From: a bacterium GBS-1
GTDB lineage: Bacteria > Synergistota > GBS-1
Length of the DNA stretch: 64,000 nucleotides
Assembly (NCBI GenBank): GCA_001443005.1
Contig: LEKQ01000001.1
Span: 62,001 to 126,000 of the forward strand
Reading direction: 5' to 3'
Shown here: positions 7,782-16,348 of the stretch, piece after piece
Layout: each line of letters opens with the position of its first letter
Numbering within the stretch: the stretch's first letter is position 1
Position numbers and translations under genes: made by a program
Notes under the pieces: generated by a model
Seen by the model: only the letters and a program-made list of their open reading frames with translations
The model's database searches: none
Told to the model about the DNA's origin: nothing

Positions 7782-10373
7782 ATGCTGGATAAAATGGGAC
7801 TTGAGAAGATAACCTCAGAAGTTTATAAGCTTTCGAAAAGGGAAGTTCTCTCAATTTTAGCCACAGATGAGAACTACGGCCTTTCCGAGGAGGAAGCCGA
7901 AAAGAGACTTAAAGAGTTTGGGCCTAATAGACTTAAGGAGGAGAAGAAAAAGAGCCCTATAGCCATATTTATAGCTCAATTTAGAAACGCCATGAGCTAT
8001 CTTCTAATGATAGCAGCATTTATAAGCTTTATCATTGGAGAAAATCTCGATGCTTTAGCCATCCTAGTAGTTCTCTTGGTAAACGCACTTATAGGTTTTC
8101 TCATGGAATACAGAGCAGAAAGGGCGATCGAGAGCCTTAAAAAGATGGTTTCAGTAAATGCCCTTGTTCTAAGGAATGGAAAGCTTAAAAAGACGTCGGC
8201 AGAAAGCCTTATTCCAGGAGACATAGTTATATTAGAAGCAGGTGATGTTGTCCCTGCAGATATAAGGATTTTGAACGCTGACAACCTTGAGGCTAATGAG
8301 AGCATACTTACAGGAGAAGCTCTTCCTGTTCCTAAAACGTCTGATCCTATTGAGAGTGAAGTGCCAATACATGACAGAAGCAACATACTTTTCGCAGGCA
8401 CTCATGTAGTGAGAGGCAGATGCAAGGGAGTGATTTACGCTACGGGTATGAGCACGGAATTCGGTAAAATATCTAAGGCCCTACAATCCGTTGAACCTCC
8501 TAAAACTCCAATGGAAAGAAGACTCGAAGCTTTAAGCGTTTTTATGTTGAAGCTTGTCGTTGCTATAGGCCTCTTAGTTTTCCTAATAGGTTGGTTAAAA
8601 GGCTATTCCTTACTTAGGATGCTTGAGACTTCTATAGCGCTCGCTGTTGCGGTTGTGCCAGAAGGACTTCCTATAGTTGTCACAATAACCCTCGCTATAG
8701 GAGTGCATAAAATGGCAAAGAGAAACGCCCTCATGAGAAACCTGGCTGCTGTTGAAACTCTGGGTAGCTCCAATATGATCTGCACGGATAAAACCGGAAC
8801 CCTAACCCAGAACAAAATGAAAGTTTCAAGTGAATTTTTCCCTAACGACTTTTCTAAGCGTGAGGCATTAAAGGTTGGAGCCTTGTGTAATAACGCTTAT
8901 ATTTCAGGAGATGATGTTATAGGAGATCCTATGGAAGTTGCTCTCCTTCAATGGATTTTAGACAGTGGCCTTAATCCTAACGAGATAAGAAGTAGTTTCC
9001 CTAGGATCAAAGAAATTCCCTTTGACTCCAAGATTATGAAAATGACAACTATCCACGAAGGTTTCGTAGCTATCAAAGGAGCTCCTGAAAAGCTACTTTT
9101 GGAGTGCAGATACATCTATGACGAAAATGGCAATCTGACCGTGTTAAGCCCGGATTTTAAGGAAAAAGTGCTTAGATCCATTGAAGAAGCTGCGTCACAA
9201 GCTATGAGAACGCTTGGCTTTGCCATTGGAAAGAGCGAAGAAGAACTGGTCTTTTTAGGCTTTGTGGGAATAAAGGATCCTCTCAGGCCAGAAGCTAAAG
9301 AAGCGGTTCAAAAGTGTAAAAATGCAGGGATAGATGTGGTGATGCTAACTGGTGATCATGTCTTAACGGCCTCCTCTATAGCTAAAGAAGTAGGCATAGC
9401 CGAGGAAAACTTACATCCACTCGAAGGCAAGGATATAGAAAAGCTATCAGATGAGGAGCTTTTTGAAGCCATAATTAAAAAGCGCGTAGGAGCAAGGGTA
9501 CTACCAGAGCACAAGCTAAGGATAGTTGATGTCCTTCAGAAAAAGGGTTATATCGTTGCTATGACGGGGGATGGAATCAATGACGTTATAGCCTTGAAGA
9601 AGGCTGATATCGGTATAGCGATGGGAATAGCTGGAACCGAGGTTACCAAGGAAGCCTCTGATATGATTCTTCAGGACGATAGATTCGCAACCATAGTTGA
9701 TGCTATTGAAGCCGGAAGAACTATCTTCGATAACATAAGGAAAGTTATATTTTACTTGCTCTCTTGTAACATAAGTGAAGTAATATTAATCCTATTTAGC
9801 ATACTTTGGGTAAAAGACCTCCTTCTCCTGCCCCTCCAGATACTTTGGATTAACTTAGTTACCGATGTTCTTCCTGCTTTAGGAATAGCATTCGATCCAC
9901 CTGAGGAAGGAGTGATGAAGAGACCACCAAGGAGGATTAATGAAAACCTTCTGCTTAAGAATCACTACCTAGGCATAACTATCTATGGATTAAGCTTCGC
10001 TTTTCTCTCTCTTATTACGGGCGTTATAGCCCTATCTTTTTCTGGTTTGGATACCCTTAAAGCTCGAAGTTATGTGTTTCATACTCTTGTCTTTTGTCAG
10101 ATAGCTCATCCCCTCACTTTAAGGGACAAGCCGGTGCTTTCAAACCCTAGGACGATTTTTTTAAATAAGGTGCTTTTAGTTGGAATTTTCGTCTCGGTTT
10201 TGTTGCAGATTTTAACCGCCTATGTTCCCTTGCTCCAGGAGGTTCTAAGAGTTACTCCTTTAAGCCCTAGGGAATGGTTAATGATTACGGGGGTAGCAAC
10301 TTTGCCACTCATTTTCAACAACTTCTACCGGATTTTTGTAAAAGAATCATTTAGAGGGTTGACAAGATCTTAA
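7782..10373 (+). CDS. P2-type cation (Ca2+-like) transporting ATPase
   Basis: 863 residues. Domains in order: cation ATPase N-domain; actuator with LTGEALPV (176-183; Ala in place of the usual Ser of TGES); phosphorylation site DKTGTLT with Asp336; MLTGDH; and hinge MTGDGINDV. Calcium-site residues of SERCA-type pumps are present: Glu in VPEGLP (292-297), Asn and Glu in helix 5 (SCNISEV), and Asn, Thr and Asp in helix 6 (INLVTDVLPA). It therefore probably exports Ca2+ (or Mn2+) from the cytoplasm using ATP. The ATG at 7782 follows GGGAG. It stands alone behind its own promoter. The last bases of the gene contain the -35 box of the trp promoter. Confidence 0.92.
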   Translation: MLDKMGLEKITSEVYKLSKREVLSILATDENYGLSEEEAEKRLKEFGPNRLKEEKKKSPIAIFIAQFRNAMSYLLMIAAFISFIIGENLDALAILVVLLVNALIGFLMEYRAERAIESLKKMVSVNALVLRNGKLKKTSAESLIPGDIVILEAGDVVPADIRILNADNLEANESILTGEALPVPKTSDPIESEVPIHDRSNILFAGTHVVRGRCKGVIYATGMSTEFGKISKALQSVEPPKTPMERRLEALSVFMLKLVVAIGLLVFLIGWLKGYSLLRMLETSIALAVAVVPEGLPIVVTITLAIGVHKMAKRNALMRNLAAVETLGSSNMICTDKTGTLTQNKMKVSSEFFPNDFSKREALKVGALCNNAYISGDDVIGDPMEVALLQWILDSGLNPNEIRSSFPRIKEIPFDSKIMKMTTIHEGFVAIKGAPEKLLLECRYIYDENGNLTVLSPDFKEKVLRSIEEAASQAMRTLGFAIGKSEEELVFLGFVGIKDPLRPEAKEAVQKCKNAGIDVVMLTGDHVLTASSIAKEVGIAEENLHPLEGKDIEKLSDEELFEAIIKKRVGARVLPEHKLRIVDVLQKKGYIVAMTGDGINDVIALKKADIGIAMGIAGTEVTKEASDMILQDDRFATIVDAIEAGRTIFDNIRKVIFYLLSCNISEVILILFSILWVKDLLLLPLQILWINLVTDVLPALGIAFDPPEEGVMKRPPRRINENLLLKNHYLGITIYGLSFAFLSLITGVIALSFSGLDTLKARSYVFHTLVFCQIAHPLTLRDKPVLSNPRTIFLNKVLLVGIFVSVLLQILTAYVPLLQEVLRVTPLSPREWLMITGVATLPLIFNNFYRIFVKESFRGLTRS

Positions 10374-10387
10374 AAGGACCTTATAAT
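10359..10387 (+). promoter_or_regulatory. trp operon promoter (perfect sigma-70 consensus)
   Basis: TTGACA (10359-10364), a 17-base spacer and TATAAT (10382-10387) match the consensus at all twelve positions. The -35 box and most of the spacer lie inside the last codons of the ATPase gene. Transcription would begin near 10394, leaving only about 20 bases before the leader-peptide start. No operator palindrome is evident, which fits control by attenuation. Confidence 0.88.
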
Positions 10388-10412
10388 TCTTATAAAAGGT
10401 GGGAATATAGGG

Positions 10413-10499
10413 ATGTTTAAGAAAAAGGAGAAAACCTTAAGCTTAAGTAATCATATAATGAATTGGTGGTGGCAGGCTTATAAGCCTGCCGCGGCATAA
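10413..10499 (+). CDS. trpL: trp leader peptide with three consecutive Trp codons
   Basis: A 28-codon frame starts at ATG 10413 with AGGTGGG at 10397-10403 (9-base spacing). It begins MFKKKEKT, contains NWWWQAY with TGG TGG TGG at 10464-10472, and stops at TAA 10497. An in-frame ATG at 10458 would give a 13-residue version but has no Shine-Dalgarno nearby. The Trp codons overlap segment 1 of the attenuator, as expected for a peptide whose translation senses charged tRNA-Trp. The stop codon lies just after segment 2, as in the enteric trp leaders. It lies directly between the trp promoter and trpE. Confidence 0.9.
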   Translation: MFKKKEKTLSLSNHIMNWWWQAYKPAAA

Positions 10500-10522
10500 A
10501 TTATAGGTTTTCTTTTAGTTAG

Positions 10523-10565
10523 AAAGGGCCGCGGCATGGTAAAGTGTCGCGGCCCTTTATTTTTA
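10523..10565 (+). terminator. trp attenuator terminator 1
   Basis: A 14-bp stem, 10523-10536 with 10545-10558 (one G-U pair), with an 8-base loop, followed by TTTATTTTT. It lies after the leader-peptide stop and before trpE. Its left arm is the same sequence that segment 2 can capture. Confidence 0.88.
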
Positions 10566-10570
10566 AAAAA

Positions 10571-10619
10571 GGGGCCGCTTCTTCAGATCAATCTGAAGTG
10601 GGCGGCCCCTCTCTTTTTA
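10571..10619 (+). terminator. trp attenuator terminator 2
   Basis: Outer stem GGGGCCGC (10571-10578) with GCGGCCCC (10602-10609). Inner stem CTTCAGA (10581-10587) with TCTGAAG (10592-10598). TCTCTTTTT follows. It ends about 11 bases before the trpE Shine-Dalgarno. The left arm can instead pair with the right arm of terminator 1. Confidence 0.82.
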
Positions 10620-10644
10620 GTTTAGTCTGAGGAGGTGAGCTTAT

Positions 10645-12138
10645 GTGGAGTTGAGGGAAGGCAAGTTTATCACATCTTATCTTGCTTTACCTATCCCTCC
10701 TGGTCTATTGGAGCATGAGGGCATTCGAAGGTTACTCCATGACAAAACTCACTCCTTTATCATGACCATTGACACAACTTATAGAGGAGGTAAGAAGCAT
10801 ACCTACATAGGTTTAGAGCCTCAGAGAACTTTTAAGCTACTTAAGCACCAGAGAAACTTCATCTTTGAAGTAAACGATAAGGAAAGCTCCAACCTCTCAT
10901 ATGATGTTGAAAAGTTCCTCGAGAAGAACCTGTTACTTGATCAACAACGCCCAAGTGGGCTCCCGCCTTTCTATGGAGGGTTATTCGGTTATATTGGTTA
11001 CGAGATGGTAGAAAGATGGGAAGAATTATATCACAACGATCGAGACAAAGGACTTAAAACAACCGAAGGGCTTCCAATCCTATATATGGGACTATTTGAT
11101 GAGCTCCTATGCATAGATCATGAAGACGGTAAGCTCTTTCTAATCAAAACTTTTCCTGAAGAGGAAATCGAAAATGCCTTAGCCTCTTTATTCAGAAAAG
11201 CATCCTCTTTAACCAGAAGCTTATCTAAAAATACGCCCCTTAAAGTAGAACGAGAAAGCCTGTACCTTAAGGGCTTTTCGTCTAACGTTTCTAAGAAAGA
11301 GTTCTTAAGTATGGTTGAACAGGCCAAAGAGCATATTAAAGCTGGAGAAGCTTTCCAGATAGTCATTTCACAAAGGTTTTCCTTTGAAAGTAACATTGAT
11401 CCACTGGATCTTTTCTTTTCTTTAATGGAAAAGAATCCATCCCCTTACATGTTTTTCATCAACTTTCCTGAGATAAAACTTATAGGAGCTTCGCCAGAAG
11501 TTTTGGTTGAAGTGAAAGGGAATAGGGTCATAACAAGACCCCTTGCAGGAACAAGAAGGAAAGGTAAAAGCCCCGAGGAAAATGAAAGATTAAAAGAGGA
11601 GCTCATTAAGGATGTAAAAGAACGTGCGGAACATGTCATGTTAGTAGACCTGGGAAGAAACGATCTTGGAAAGATATGTGAGCCTGGGAGTGTTACTGTT
11701 TCTGAGTTAATGAAAGTAGAGAGCTATCCTCATGTAATGCACATAGCTTCACAGGTAGAGGGAAAGCTGTCTAAAGGGGTTGCTCCTTTTGATGTCTTAA
11801 GGGCTGTATTTCCCGCCGGAACAGTTACAGGTGCTCCTAAGGTCAGAGCGATGGAGCTAATAAATGATATGGAAAGGGATCCTAGAGGTCCATATGCTGG
11901 TTCTGTCGGTTATATAAGCTTCTGCGGTGACATGGAGATGTGTATAACTATAAGAACCATATATTTCTACGATGGAAGGTTTCACATTCAAGTTGGAGCG
12001 GGCATTGTATCTGACTCCAATCCTGAGACCGAATATAGAGAAACGATCTACAAGGCAATGGGACTATTTAAAGCGGTAAAGGCACTCTTTAAAAATGTCC
12101 AACAAGTTAAGGAAAGTCTCTTTTTAAAGGAGGGATAA
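10645..12138 (+). CDS. trpE: Anthranilate synthase component I
   Basis: 497 residues. The chorismate-binding domain contains GEAFQIVISQRF, NPSPYMFFINF, IGASPEVLV, RPLAGTRRKG, LVDLGRNDLGKI and FPAGTVTGAPKVRAMELI. With TrpG it makes anthranilate from chorismate and glutamine. The N-terminal region has SFIMTIDTT where the Trp-feedback motif LLES is usual, so the tryptophan site may be altered; NPSPYMFF, also part of that site in E. coli, is intact. GTG 10645 follows GAGGAGGTGAG (10630-10638). An ATG two bases earlier (10643) is out of frame and reads Met-Trp-Ser-stop. It is the first structural gene of the trp operon, 4 bases before trpG. Confidence 0.95.
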   Translation: MELREGKFITSYLALPIPPGLLEHEGIRRLLHDKTHSFIMTIDTTYRGGKKHTYIGLEPQRTFKLLKHQRNFIFEVNDKESSNLSYDVEKFLEKNLLLDQQRPSGLPPFYGGLFGYIGYEMVERWEELYHNDRDKGLKTTEGLPILYMGLFDELLCIDHEDGKLFLIKTFPEEEIENALASLFRKASSLTRSLSKNTPLKVERESLYLKGFSSNVSKKEFLSMVEQAKEHIKAGEAFQIVISQRFSFESNIDPLDLFFSLMEKNPSPYMFFINFPEIKLIGASPEVLVEVKGNRVITRPLAGTRRKGKSPEENERLKEELIKDVKERAEHVMLVDLGRNDLGKICEPGSVTVSELMKVESYPHVMHIASQVEGKLSKGVAPFDVLRAVFPAGTVTGAPKVRAMELINDMERDPRGPYAGSVGYISFCGDMEMCITIRTIYFYDGRFHIQVGAGIVSDSNPETEYRETIYKAMGLFKAVKALFKNVQQVKESLFLKEG

Positions 12139-12141
12139 AAA

Positions 12142-12747
12142 ATGATATTAGTGATAGATAATTATGACTCGTTTACTTATAACCTCGTTCAATATCTTTC
12201 AGAGTTTGATGATGTAAGGGTGGTTAGAAATGACAAGATAACCCTAATGGATATAGAAGTTCTATCCCCTTCTCACATAGTAATCTCTCCCGGGCCAGGT
12301 ACCCCCGATGATGCAGGTATATCCAACGAGGCAATAAAGCATTTCGCCGGTCGCATTCCTATCTTAGGAATATGTCTAGGGCATCAGTGCATTGGAAGTG
12401 TTTTCGGTGGAAAGGTAGTTAGAGCCCGAGAACCCGTTCATGGTAAGGTCTCCCTGATTTACCACACAGGAAAGGGAATCCTAAAAGGATTACCATCTCC
12501 CTTTCTAGCTACAAGATACCATTCTCTAATAGTTCAAAGAGAAACACTTCCCTCCGATCTTGAAATAGTAGCTGAAACCGATGAAGGTGAAATTATGGGA
12601 ATAATGCATGTAAAGTTTCCCATCTTTGGGCTCCAATTTCATCCAGAATCTGTCCTAACCACTGAGGGAAAGAGGATACTTAAAAACTTCCTAGCCATTG
12701 GGTCAACATCGAGGAGGGAATACAGCTATGTCAGCAGAGCTATATAA
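12142..12747 (+). CDS. trpG: Anthranilate synthase component II (glutamine amidotransferase)
   Basis: 201 residues, a class I glutamine amidotransferase. It has VISPGPGTPDDAG for the oxyanion region, the nucleophile Cys in ILGICLGHQ (about residue 79) and the His-Glu pair in LQFHPESVLT. It supplies ammonia to TrpE. It is a free-standing subunit, not fused to trpE or trpD, and AAAGGAGGG lies just before ATG 12142. The 3' end overlaps trpD by 20 bases. With no separate pabA/pabB visible, it might also serve folate synthesis, but that is speculative. Confidence 0.95.
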   Translation: MILVIDNYDSFTYNLVQYLSEFDDVRVVRNDKITLMDIEVLSPSHIVISPGPGTPDDAGISNEAIKHFAGRIPILGICLGHQCIGSVFGGKVVRAREPVHGKVSLIYHTGKGILKGLPSPFLATRYHSLIVQRETLPSDLEIVAETDEGEIMGIMHVKFPIFGLQFHPESVLTTEGKRILKNFLAIGSTSRREYSYVSRAI

Positions 12748-13756
12748 GGCTTTCTTAGAAGCATTATTGAGCGGAAAGGGGCTCTCAGCAAAAGAAGCAG
12801 AAATCCTCATGGATGCGATTACTGAGAAAGCCTTTACCGATATTCAAACGGCAGCCTTACTCATAGCATTAAGAGCTAAAGGGGAAAACTCAGAGGAGAT
12901 CAGTGGAGCAGCTAAGGCACTGCTTAAAAAAGCATGCAAAATAGAAGTTAATGGGGATATCTTAGTTGATACCTGTGGAACGGGAGGAGATATGCTTCAA
13001 ACTTTTAACGTTTCTACAACTGTTGCAATTGTCTGCGCAGCAGGGGGAATCCCCGTAGCTAAACATGGGAATAAGTCTGTCTCAAGCAAAAGCGGAAGCG
13101 CTGACCTTCTCTTAGAGATGGGTGCTAAAGTAGAGCTTACACCGGAGGGAATAAAACGCTGTATCGAAGGTTTAAAGTTGGGTTTCATCTTCGCTCCAGC
13201 TTACCATCAAGCTCTTAAGAACGCTGCTCTCATAAGAAGGGAGCTTGGCACAAAGACTATATTCAACCTCTTGGGTCCCCTTATAAACCCAGCTTTTCCC
13301 ACACATCAGCTGGTAGGAGTTTTCGACGAAAGGTTTCTTAAACCAATAGCTGAAACCCTCAGGAAGCTTGGAAGAAAAAGGGCGATGGTAGTCCACGGGT
13401 GTGGAGCTGACGAGCTTTGCGTCTGGGGAGAAAACAAAGTTGCCTTCTTAAAGGAGGATGGCAGTATAGATGAGTTTTCCTTCTTTCCTGAGGATGTAGG
13501 GATAAAAAGGAGTTCCATTGAAGAGGTAAAAGGCGGGCTTCCTCACGATAATGCTCTTATATCGCTTAGGATACTTAGCGGTGAAAGGGGTGCGAAACGC
13601 GACATGGTTCTTCTTAATGCAGGGGCGGTTTTCCTATTAGTGGGATGGGCAAGAGACCTAAGGGAGGGGATTTCAATCGCCTCCGAAATTATCGACAGTG
13701 GAAAGGCAAAGGAAAAGCTTAACGAGTTTATAAGATTTACTAAGGAGCTGATCTAA
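12728..13756 (+). CDS. trpD: Anthranilate phosphoribosyltransferase
   Basis: 342 residues. It has DTCGTGGDMLQTFNVST for phosphoribosyl pyrophosphate binding, KHGNKSVSSKSGSADLLLEMG for the Mg/anthranilate site and IFNLLGPLINP. It joins anthranilate to PRPP. ATG 12728 is preferred over the longer frame from 12698 because AGGAGG lies at 12712-12717, the usual distance upstream, and homologues start near here. It overlaps trpG by 20 bases and ends 2 bases before trpC. Confidence 0.95.
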   Translation: MSAELYKAFLEALLSGKGLSAKEAEILMDAITEKAFTDIQTAALLIALRAKGENSEEISGAAKALLKKACKIEVNGDILVDTCGTGGDMLQTFNVSTTVAIVCAAGGIPVAKHGNKSVSSKSGSADLLLEMGAKVELTPEGIKRCIEGLKLGFIFAPAYHQALKNAALIRRELGTKTIFNLLGPLINPAFPTHQLVGVFDERFLKPIAETLRKLGRKRAMVVHGCGADELCVWGENKVAFLKEDGSIDEFSFFPEDVGIKRSSIEEVKGGLPHDNALISLRILSGERGAKRDMVLLNAGAVFLLVGWARDLREGISIASEIIDSGKAKEKLNEFIRFTKELI

Positions 13757-13758
13757 AA

Positions 13759-14535
13759 ATGGGGTTAAATGTTCTATTCGAGATAGTAAATAGAAAAAAG
13801 CAAACGCTTGAGGCCTCAAAGAGAAAAGGGAGAGAACTATTTGAACTTCTTAAGAAGAAAGATTTCTTCTTGATAGGAGAAATAAAGATTTCATCCCCAA
13901 GCGCAGGGGTGATAAAAGGGGATATCGATGTAGTAAAACAAGTTAAGGCCTATGAGAAGGGAGGGGCAAGTGCCATTTCCGTAGTCACAGAAGAAAGCTT
14001 CTTTAAAGGAAGCATAGATCTTTTGAGAGAGGTTAGAAAGAACACGGAACTTCCCGTATTAAGAAAGGATTTCATAATCGATCCTATTCAAGTTTACGAA
14101 AGCTTTTTCAATGGAGCGGACCTTTTACTGCTTATAAGCAGGATACTTTCTTTAAGGGAGCTTAAGTACTTCATTGATCTTTGTGAAACTTTAGGGATTA
14201 TTCCTTTAGTAGAGGTTCATTCGCACAAGGATATATATAAAGCCTACAAAGCTGGAGCTTATTTCATAGGAATAAACAACAGGGACCTTAGAACCTTCAA
14301 GGTTTCCGTGGAGCATACTGTGAGACTTCTACCAATCATAAGGAAGGTCTTTAACGATAGAGAAATTATAGTGATATCTGAAAGTGGTATATCTACCCCT
14401 GAACACACACACCTGCTGAAGAGCCATAGGGTTGACGGAATTCTTGTAGGATATTCCTTGCTTACAAGCGATAACCCTGCAGAGAAAATCAAGGAGCTCC
14501 TACTTAGGGAGGGTGATACCGTTGATCGAAGTTAA
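13759..14535 (+). CDS. trpC: Indole-3-glycerol phosphate synthase
   Basis: 258 residues, a TIM barrel. The signatures are GEIKISSPSAGVI (catalytic Lys), LRKDFIIDPIQVYE, ADLLLLISRIL, LVEVHSHKD, IGINNRDLRTF and VISESGIS. It closes the ring of carboxyphenylaminodeoxyribulose phosphate to indole-glycerol phosphate. AAGGAG lies 11 bases before ATG 13759, inside trpD. It is monofunctional: trpF follows as a separate gene, overlapping by about 14 bases. Confidence 0.95.
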   Translation: MGLNVLFEIVNRKKQTLEASKRKGRELFELLKKKDFFLIGEIKISSPSAGVIKGDIDVVKQVKAYEKGGASAISVVTEESFFKGSIDLLREVRKNTELPVLRKDFIIDPIQVYESFFNGADLLLLISRILSLRELKYFIDLCETLGIIPLVEVHSHKDIYKAYKAGAYFIGINNRDLRTFKVSVEHTVRLLPIIRKVFNDREIIVISESGISTPEHTHLLKSHRVDGILVGYSLLTSDNPAEKIKELLLREGDTVDRS

Positions 14536-15145
14536 AATCTGTGGAATTACAAGGGAAGAGGATCTTAAAAAGGCAATAGAATTGGGTTTTGACGCTGTTG
14601 GGTTCATCTTGTGTGAAAGTAAAAGACAGATTACTCTTCCGAAGGTTAAGTCATTTCTGAATCTAATACCTCCATTCATGTCAGTTGTAGCAGTTGTCAA
14701 AGATCCATCAATAGAAACCCTCACGGAAATAGTCAGAGCGAAAGTTTTCACCCATGTTCAATTCCACGGTATGGAACCACCTGAAATGCTTGTAGACTTC
14801 CCCTTAAAAAGGATAAAGGCAATTCCCATAGAGGGAGAGGAGAGTTTAAATCTAACCAGTGTATATTTTAACGTCGCTGATTACTTTCTATTCGATACAA
14901 AAGTCGGAAATAGTTTTGGTGGAACAGGAAAGAGTTTCAACTGGTCTATTCTGAAAAAGTATGATAGATCTAAGCCCTTTATACTATCAGGTGGCATTAA
15001 CGTTAACAATTTAGAAATGGCAATTAAAGAGCTCTCTCCTCATGGGATAGATGTCAATAGCTCCCTGGAAAGGGAGCCTGGAGTTAAGGACCACAAGAAA
15101 ATGGAAGAGTTTATGGGTTTACTTAGATCTCTAAGAGGAAGGTGA
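14522..15145 (+). CDS. trpF: Phosphoribosylanthranilate isomerase
   Basis: About 207 residues, a TIM barrel. [26 protein letters not shown] carries the catalytic Cys, VAVVKDPS and [18 protein letters not shown] the Asp and phosphate-binding loop, and [11 protein letters not shown] the other phosphate contact. TTG 14522 is chosen because GGAGG (14508-14512) ends 9 bases upstream; GTG 14513 has the Shine-Dalgarno directly against it. A separate trpF beside hisA argues against a shared PriA-type isomerase. Confidence 0.93.
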   Translation: MIEVKICGITREEDLKKAIELGFDAVGFILCESKRQITLPKVKSFLNLIPPFMSVVAVVKDPSIETLTEIVRAKVFTHVQFHGMEPPEMLVDFPLKRIKAIPIEGEESLNLTSVYFNVADYFLFDTKVGNSFGGTGKSFNWSILKKYDRSKPFILSGGINVNNLEMAIKELSPHGIDVNSSLEREPGVKDHKKMEEFMGLLRSLRGR

Positions 15146-15150
15146 ATGCC

Positions 15151-16347
15151 ATGGTTGTTGGAAGAGAGGCCCCTGGCTATTTTGGTCCCTTCGGGGGGAG
15201 GTTCGTTCCCGAAACGCTCATACCCGCACTAGAAGAGCTTGAAAGAACATATCTAACGCTTAAAGATGACCCCTCCTTCAAAGAGGAATTGAGCCTAATT
15301 CTAAGAGATTACTGCGGAAGGCCCACTCCTCTCTATTATGCAGAAAGGCTATCTAAGGAAAATGGAAGAGCAAAGATCTACCTAAAGAGAGAGGATCTCG
15401 CTCACACAGGTGCTCATAAGATAAACAACGCTGTGGGACAGATACTTCTTGCCAAGTATATGGGAAAGAGGAGAATAATAGCTGAAACTGGGGCTGGTCA
15501 ACATGGTGTCGCAGTTGCAACAGTCTGTGCGAAGTTTAACATGGAATGTTGCATATACATGGGAGAAGAAGATATAAAGAGACAGAAACTCAACGTATAT
15601 AGGATGAAGATGCTAGGGGCTGAGGTCATTCCAGTATCATCGGGAAGCAAAACCTTAAAAGATGCTACAAACGAGGCTATCAGAGATTGGGTTTCAAACG
15701 TAGATACAACTTATTATCTCATCGGTTCCGTTGTTGGACCTCACCCCTACCCTACCATAGTCAGAGACTTTCAGAGGATCATCGGTGAGGAGACGAGGGA
15801 ACAAATTTTAGCTAAAGAAGGGCGCTTGCCAGACTACATTATAGCTTGTGTTGGTGGAGGAAGTAACGCAATTGGGATATTCCATCCCTTTCTGGAGTAT
15901 TCTCAGGTCAAGCTTATAGGAGTTGAAGCTGGAGGGAAAGGTTTAACGTCGGGGCTTCACGCTGCATCGCTTAATGCAGGTAGAATTGGAGTGCTACATG
16001 GCTGTAAATCGTATGTTCTTCAGGATGAAGACGGTCAGATAGTTAATCCCTATTCCATTTCTGCAGGTCTGGATTACCCAGGCGTTGGACCTGAACACGC
16101 CTTTCTTAAGGAAATTGGCAGAGCTACCTATGTGACGGTTACGGATGAGGAGGCTCTTGAAGCCGTTATGATCCTCGCAAGAAGCGAGGGAATAATAGCT
16201 GCTTTAGAAAGCGCCCATGCTGTTGCCTATGCCCTTAGGCTGTCCAAAACTGTGGATGAGGAAAGTATAGTAATTGTGAATCTCTCTGGCAGAGGGGATA
16301 AGGATATGTCAACTTTAATAGACCATTTCAGAATGGGGGTAGAATAA
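15151..16347 (+). CDS. trpB: Tryptophan synthase beta chain
   Basis: 398 residues, TrpB1 type. [13 protein letters not shown] is at the N-terminus, the pyridoxal phosphate lysine is in [13 protein letters not shown], phosphate is bound by [10 protein letters not shown], and GRGDKD is at the end. It makes tryptophan from indole and serine in complex with TrpA, encoded one base downstream. ATG 15151 is chosen, with AGAGGAAGG about 8 bases upstream; a GTG at 15142 overlaps the trpF stop and is the alternative. Confidence 0.96.
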   Translation: MVVGREAPGYFGPFGGRFVPETLIPALEELERTYLTLKDDPSFKEELSLILRDYCGRPTPLYYAERLSKENGRAKIYLKREDLAHTGAHKINNAVGQILLAKYMGKRRIIAETGAGQHGVAVATVCAKFNMECCIYMGEEDIKRQKLNVYRMKMLGAEVIPVSSGSKTLKDATNEAIRDWVSNVDTTYYLIGSVVGPHPYPTIVRDFQRIIGEETREQILAKEGRLPDYIIACVGGGSNAIGIFHPFLEYSQVKLIGVEAGGKGLTSGLHAASLNAGRIGVLHGCKSYVLQDEDGQIVNPYSISAGLDYPGVGPEHAFLKEIGRATYVTVTDEEALEAVMILARSEGIIAALESAHAVAYALRLSKTVDEESIVIVNLSGRGDKDMSTLIDHFRMGVE

Positions 16348-16348
16348 T

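Larger units (their letters stand above)
10471..10619 (+). promoter_or_regulatory. Translation-coupled trp attenuator with six pairing segments
   Basis: Segments: 1 = 10471-10477, 2 = 10484-10496, 3 = 10523-10536, 4 = 10545-10558, 5 = 10568-10578, 6 = 10602-10609. Visible pairings: 1:2 (7 bp, GGCAGGC/GCCTGCC); 2:3 (9 bp, core GCCGCGGC at 10488-10495 with 10528-10535); 3:4 (14 bp, terminator 1); 4:5 (10 bp with one bulged G); 5:6 (8 bp, terminator 2). A ribosome stalled on the Trp codons would cover segment 1, leaving 2:3 and then 4:5, which disrupts both terminators. With ample Trp, 1:2, 3:4 and 5:6 would form. The pairings are read from the sequence; the dynamics are inferred. Confidence 0.85.

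Noticed and set aside
10458-10499. Shorter trp leader peptide starting at ATG 10458
   Set aside because: No Shine-Dalgarno lies at a usable distance; the in-frame ATG 10413 has one with 9-base spacing and keeps the Trp codons.
14513-14521. GTG 14513 as the trpF start
   Set aside because: The Shine-Dalgarno touches it with no spacing; TTG 14522 is 9 bases away and gives the usual N-terminus.
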